Shown piece after piece: positions 11,850 to 12,704 of a stretch of 12,704 nt of DNA. The stretch is from an uncultured bacterium (GTDB lineage: Bacteria; Patescibacteriota; Minisyncoccia; Phycocordibacterales; CAWITU01): positions 1 through 12,704 of the forward strand of contig CAJBRS010000120.1 in the NCBI GenBank assembly GCA_903958115.1. The letters run 5' to 3'. The translations under genes were made by a program, and so were the position numbers. The stretch's first letter is position 1; every line of letters begins with the position of its first letter. The notes under the pieces are model-generated. The model saw nothing but the letters and a program-made list of their open reading frames with translations. It made no database searches and was not told where the DNA came from.

Positions 11850-12704
11850 CTATATATTGTTTAGCACTGAATACGTAGGGGTGATCATCGAAAAAGCAAA
11901 AAAACCGACAGCGGCACCAATAAATACCATCAATACGGGCTCAATAACAGTCGACATGTCTTTTGTCTTTTGTTCCACTTCGTCCTCATAAAAAACCGCT
12001 ACACCCAGAAGCATCTCCGACAATTTTCCAGTCTCCTCTCCAACGCTAATCATTTCTGAAACAAAAGGAGGGTAGAGATCTGAATGAGCGGCGAAAATTG
12101 TAGCGATGCTGTCACCTTTTTGGACATATTTTATTACTTCATCTAGGACAGTTTTGTAATAAGAGTTTTGCAAAACCTCTTTGGTGATCTGTGCGGCTAA
12201 AACAACATCGACACCAGCAGACAAAAGAGATGACATTGTGCGAGCGGTTCTAGCGGCATTTGTTTCCTGAGTAATTCCAGAAATTATTGGCAAATGAAGA
12301 GCTGAGTAATCTAGTATTTTTTTACCAGCCGGTGTCTTGGATCCATAAATAAATCCAAATATAACCGCGAAGATAAGACTGAAAGAGATAAGATAATGAT
12401 CTCGAAGGAAATCGCTCACAGCGACGATAAACTGCGTACTTGCTGGCAAAGGAGTATTTAATTCTTTAAAGGTGGCGGTTAGACTAGGAACCACGAAGAT
12501 CATCATCAAAATACCAATCACTATCATAACGCTGAAGATAATCCCAGGGTATATCATCGCTCCTTTTATTTTTCTGGTCAGTTGATAAGTCTTTTCAATT
12601 TGCAAAGCAACACCTTTTAGAGAATCAGCCAATCCTCCAGATTCTTCACCAACCTTCACCATAGAGATAAATATATTAGAAAAAATCTTGGGATGTTTTT
12701 GCAT
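11850..12704 (-). CDS. pilC: Type IV pilus inner-membrane platform protein PilC/GspF, C-terminal part
   Basis: The 284 residues visible are the C-terminal part of a PilC/GspF protein; the family is usually about 400 aa, and the frame is open at the window edge, so the N-terminus lies beyond. Both T2SSF domains are represented. The end of the first contains VGEESGGLADSLKGVALQ (17-34) and KIKGAMIYPGIIFSVMIVIG (45-64). The second, after TARTMSSLLSAGVDVV, contains SVGEETGKLSEML and ends with the hydrophobic VIEPVLMVFIGAAVGFFAF. The GEE(T/S)G motif near each domain end and the three membrane helices are diagnostic. The protein is the platform through which the PilB/PilT ATPases drive pilin polymerisation or retraction. 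It heads the visible operon, two bases before the FimT-like gene. Confidence 0.93.
   Translation of the reverse strand: MQKHPKIFSNIFISMVKVGEESGGLADSLKGVALQIEKTYQLTRKIKGAMIYPGIIFSVMIVIGILMMIFVVPSLTATFKELNTPLPASTQFIVAVSDFLRDHYLISFSLIFAVIFGFIYGSKTPAGKKILDYSALHLPIISGITQETNAARTARTMSSLLSAGVDVVLAAQITKEVLQNSYYKTVLDEVIKYVQKGDSIATIFAAHSDLYPPFVSEMISVGEETGKLSEMLLGVAVFYEDEVEQKTKDMSTVIEPVLMVFIGAAVGFFAFSMITPTYSVLNNI

Noticed and set aside
1..12704. CRISPR array, tRNA genes, insertion sequence or integrase
   Set aside because: No regularly spaced direct repeats, cloverleaf sequences, transposase or recombinase motifs were seen on either strand.

Overview
The window looks like a chromosomal segment of a Patescibacteria (CPR) bacterium, probably of the Parcubacteria/Paceibacteria side. 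The reasons are its AT-rich, tightly packed genes, the lack of good Shine-Dalgarno sequences, several promoters placed so close to the start codon that transcripts should be leaderless, and a typical mix of competence, type IV pilus, trimmed glycolysis and DNA repair genes. This placement is inferred from gene content and style, not from a phylogenetic marker.

Layout. (1) Bases 1-3003: the end of rpmB (ribosomal protein L28, +), then a ComEC-type DNA uptake system split into two minus-strand genes. These are a membrane channel half (1594-3003) and a metallo-beta-lactamase-fold half (193-1071). A plus-strand Fe/Mn superoxide dismutase gene (1098-1706) sits between them and overlaps the end of the channel gene by 113 bp. 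(2) Bases 3149-4177: a GC-rich island with a promoter, a small Sec-secreted protein of unknown function (3266-3733), about 400 bases without a convincing ORF that may be a structured RNA or long 3' UTR, and a strong intrinsic terminator. (3) Bases 4221-6681: an 11-bp inverted repeat, then RNase HI with an unusual C-terminal hybrid-binding-like domain, and RecJ, both minus strand. (4) Bases 6711-7192: a plus-strand HIT hydrolase, divergent from recJ and convergent with pgk. A long stem-loop serves as terminator in both directions between HIT and pgk. (5) Bases 7190-9085: tpiA then pgk (minus). (6) Bases 9102-12704: a minus-strand type IV pilus block in the order pilC (partial), fimT/gspH-like, pilV-like, pilW-like, pilX-like, matching the usual minor pilin operon order.

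How it fits together: the pilus block and the split ComEC could be parts of one DNA uptake apparatus, with RecJ and RNase H handling incoming or endogenous nucleic acid. The best leads are the repeated leaderless promoter layout, the split comEC with sod between its halves, the foreign-looking GC-rich island with its unexplained transcript, the inverted domain order in RNase HI, and a shared 11-base motif in two intergenic hairpins.
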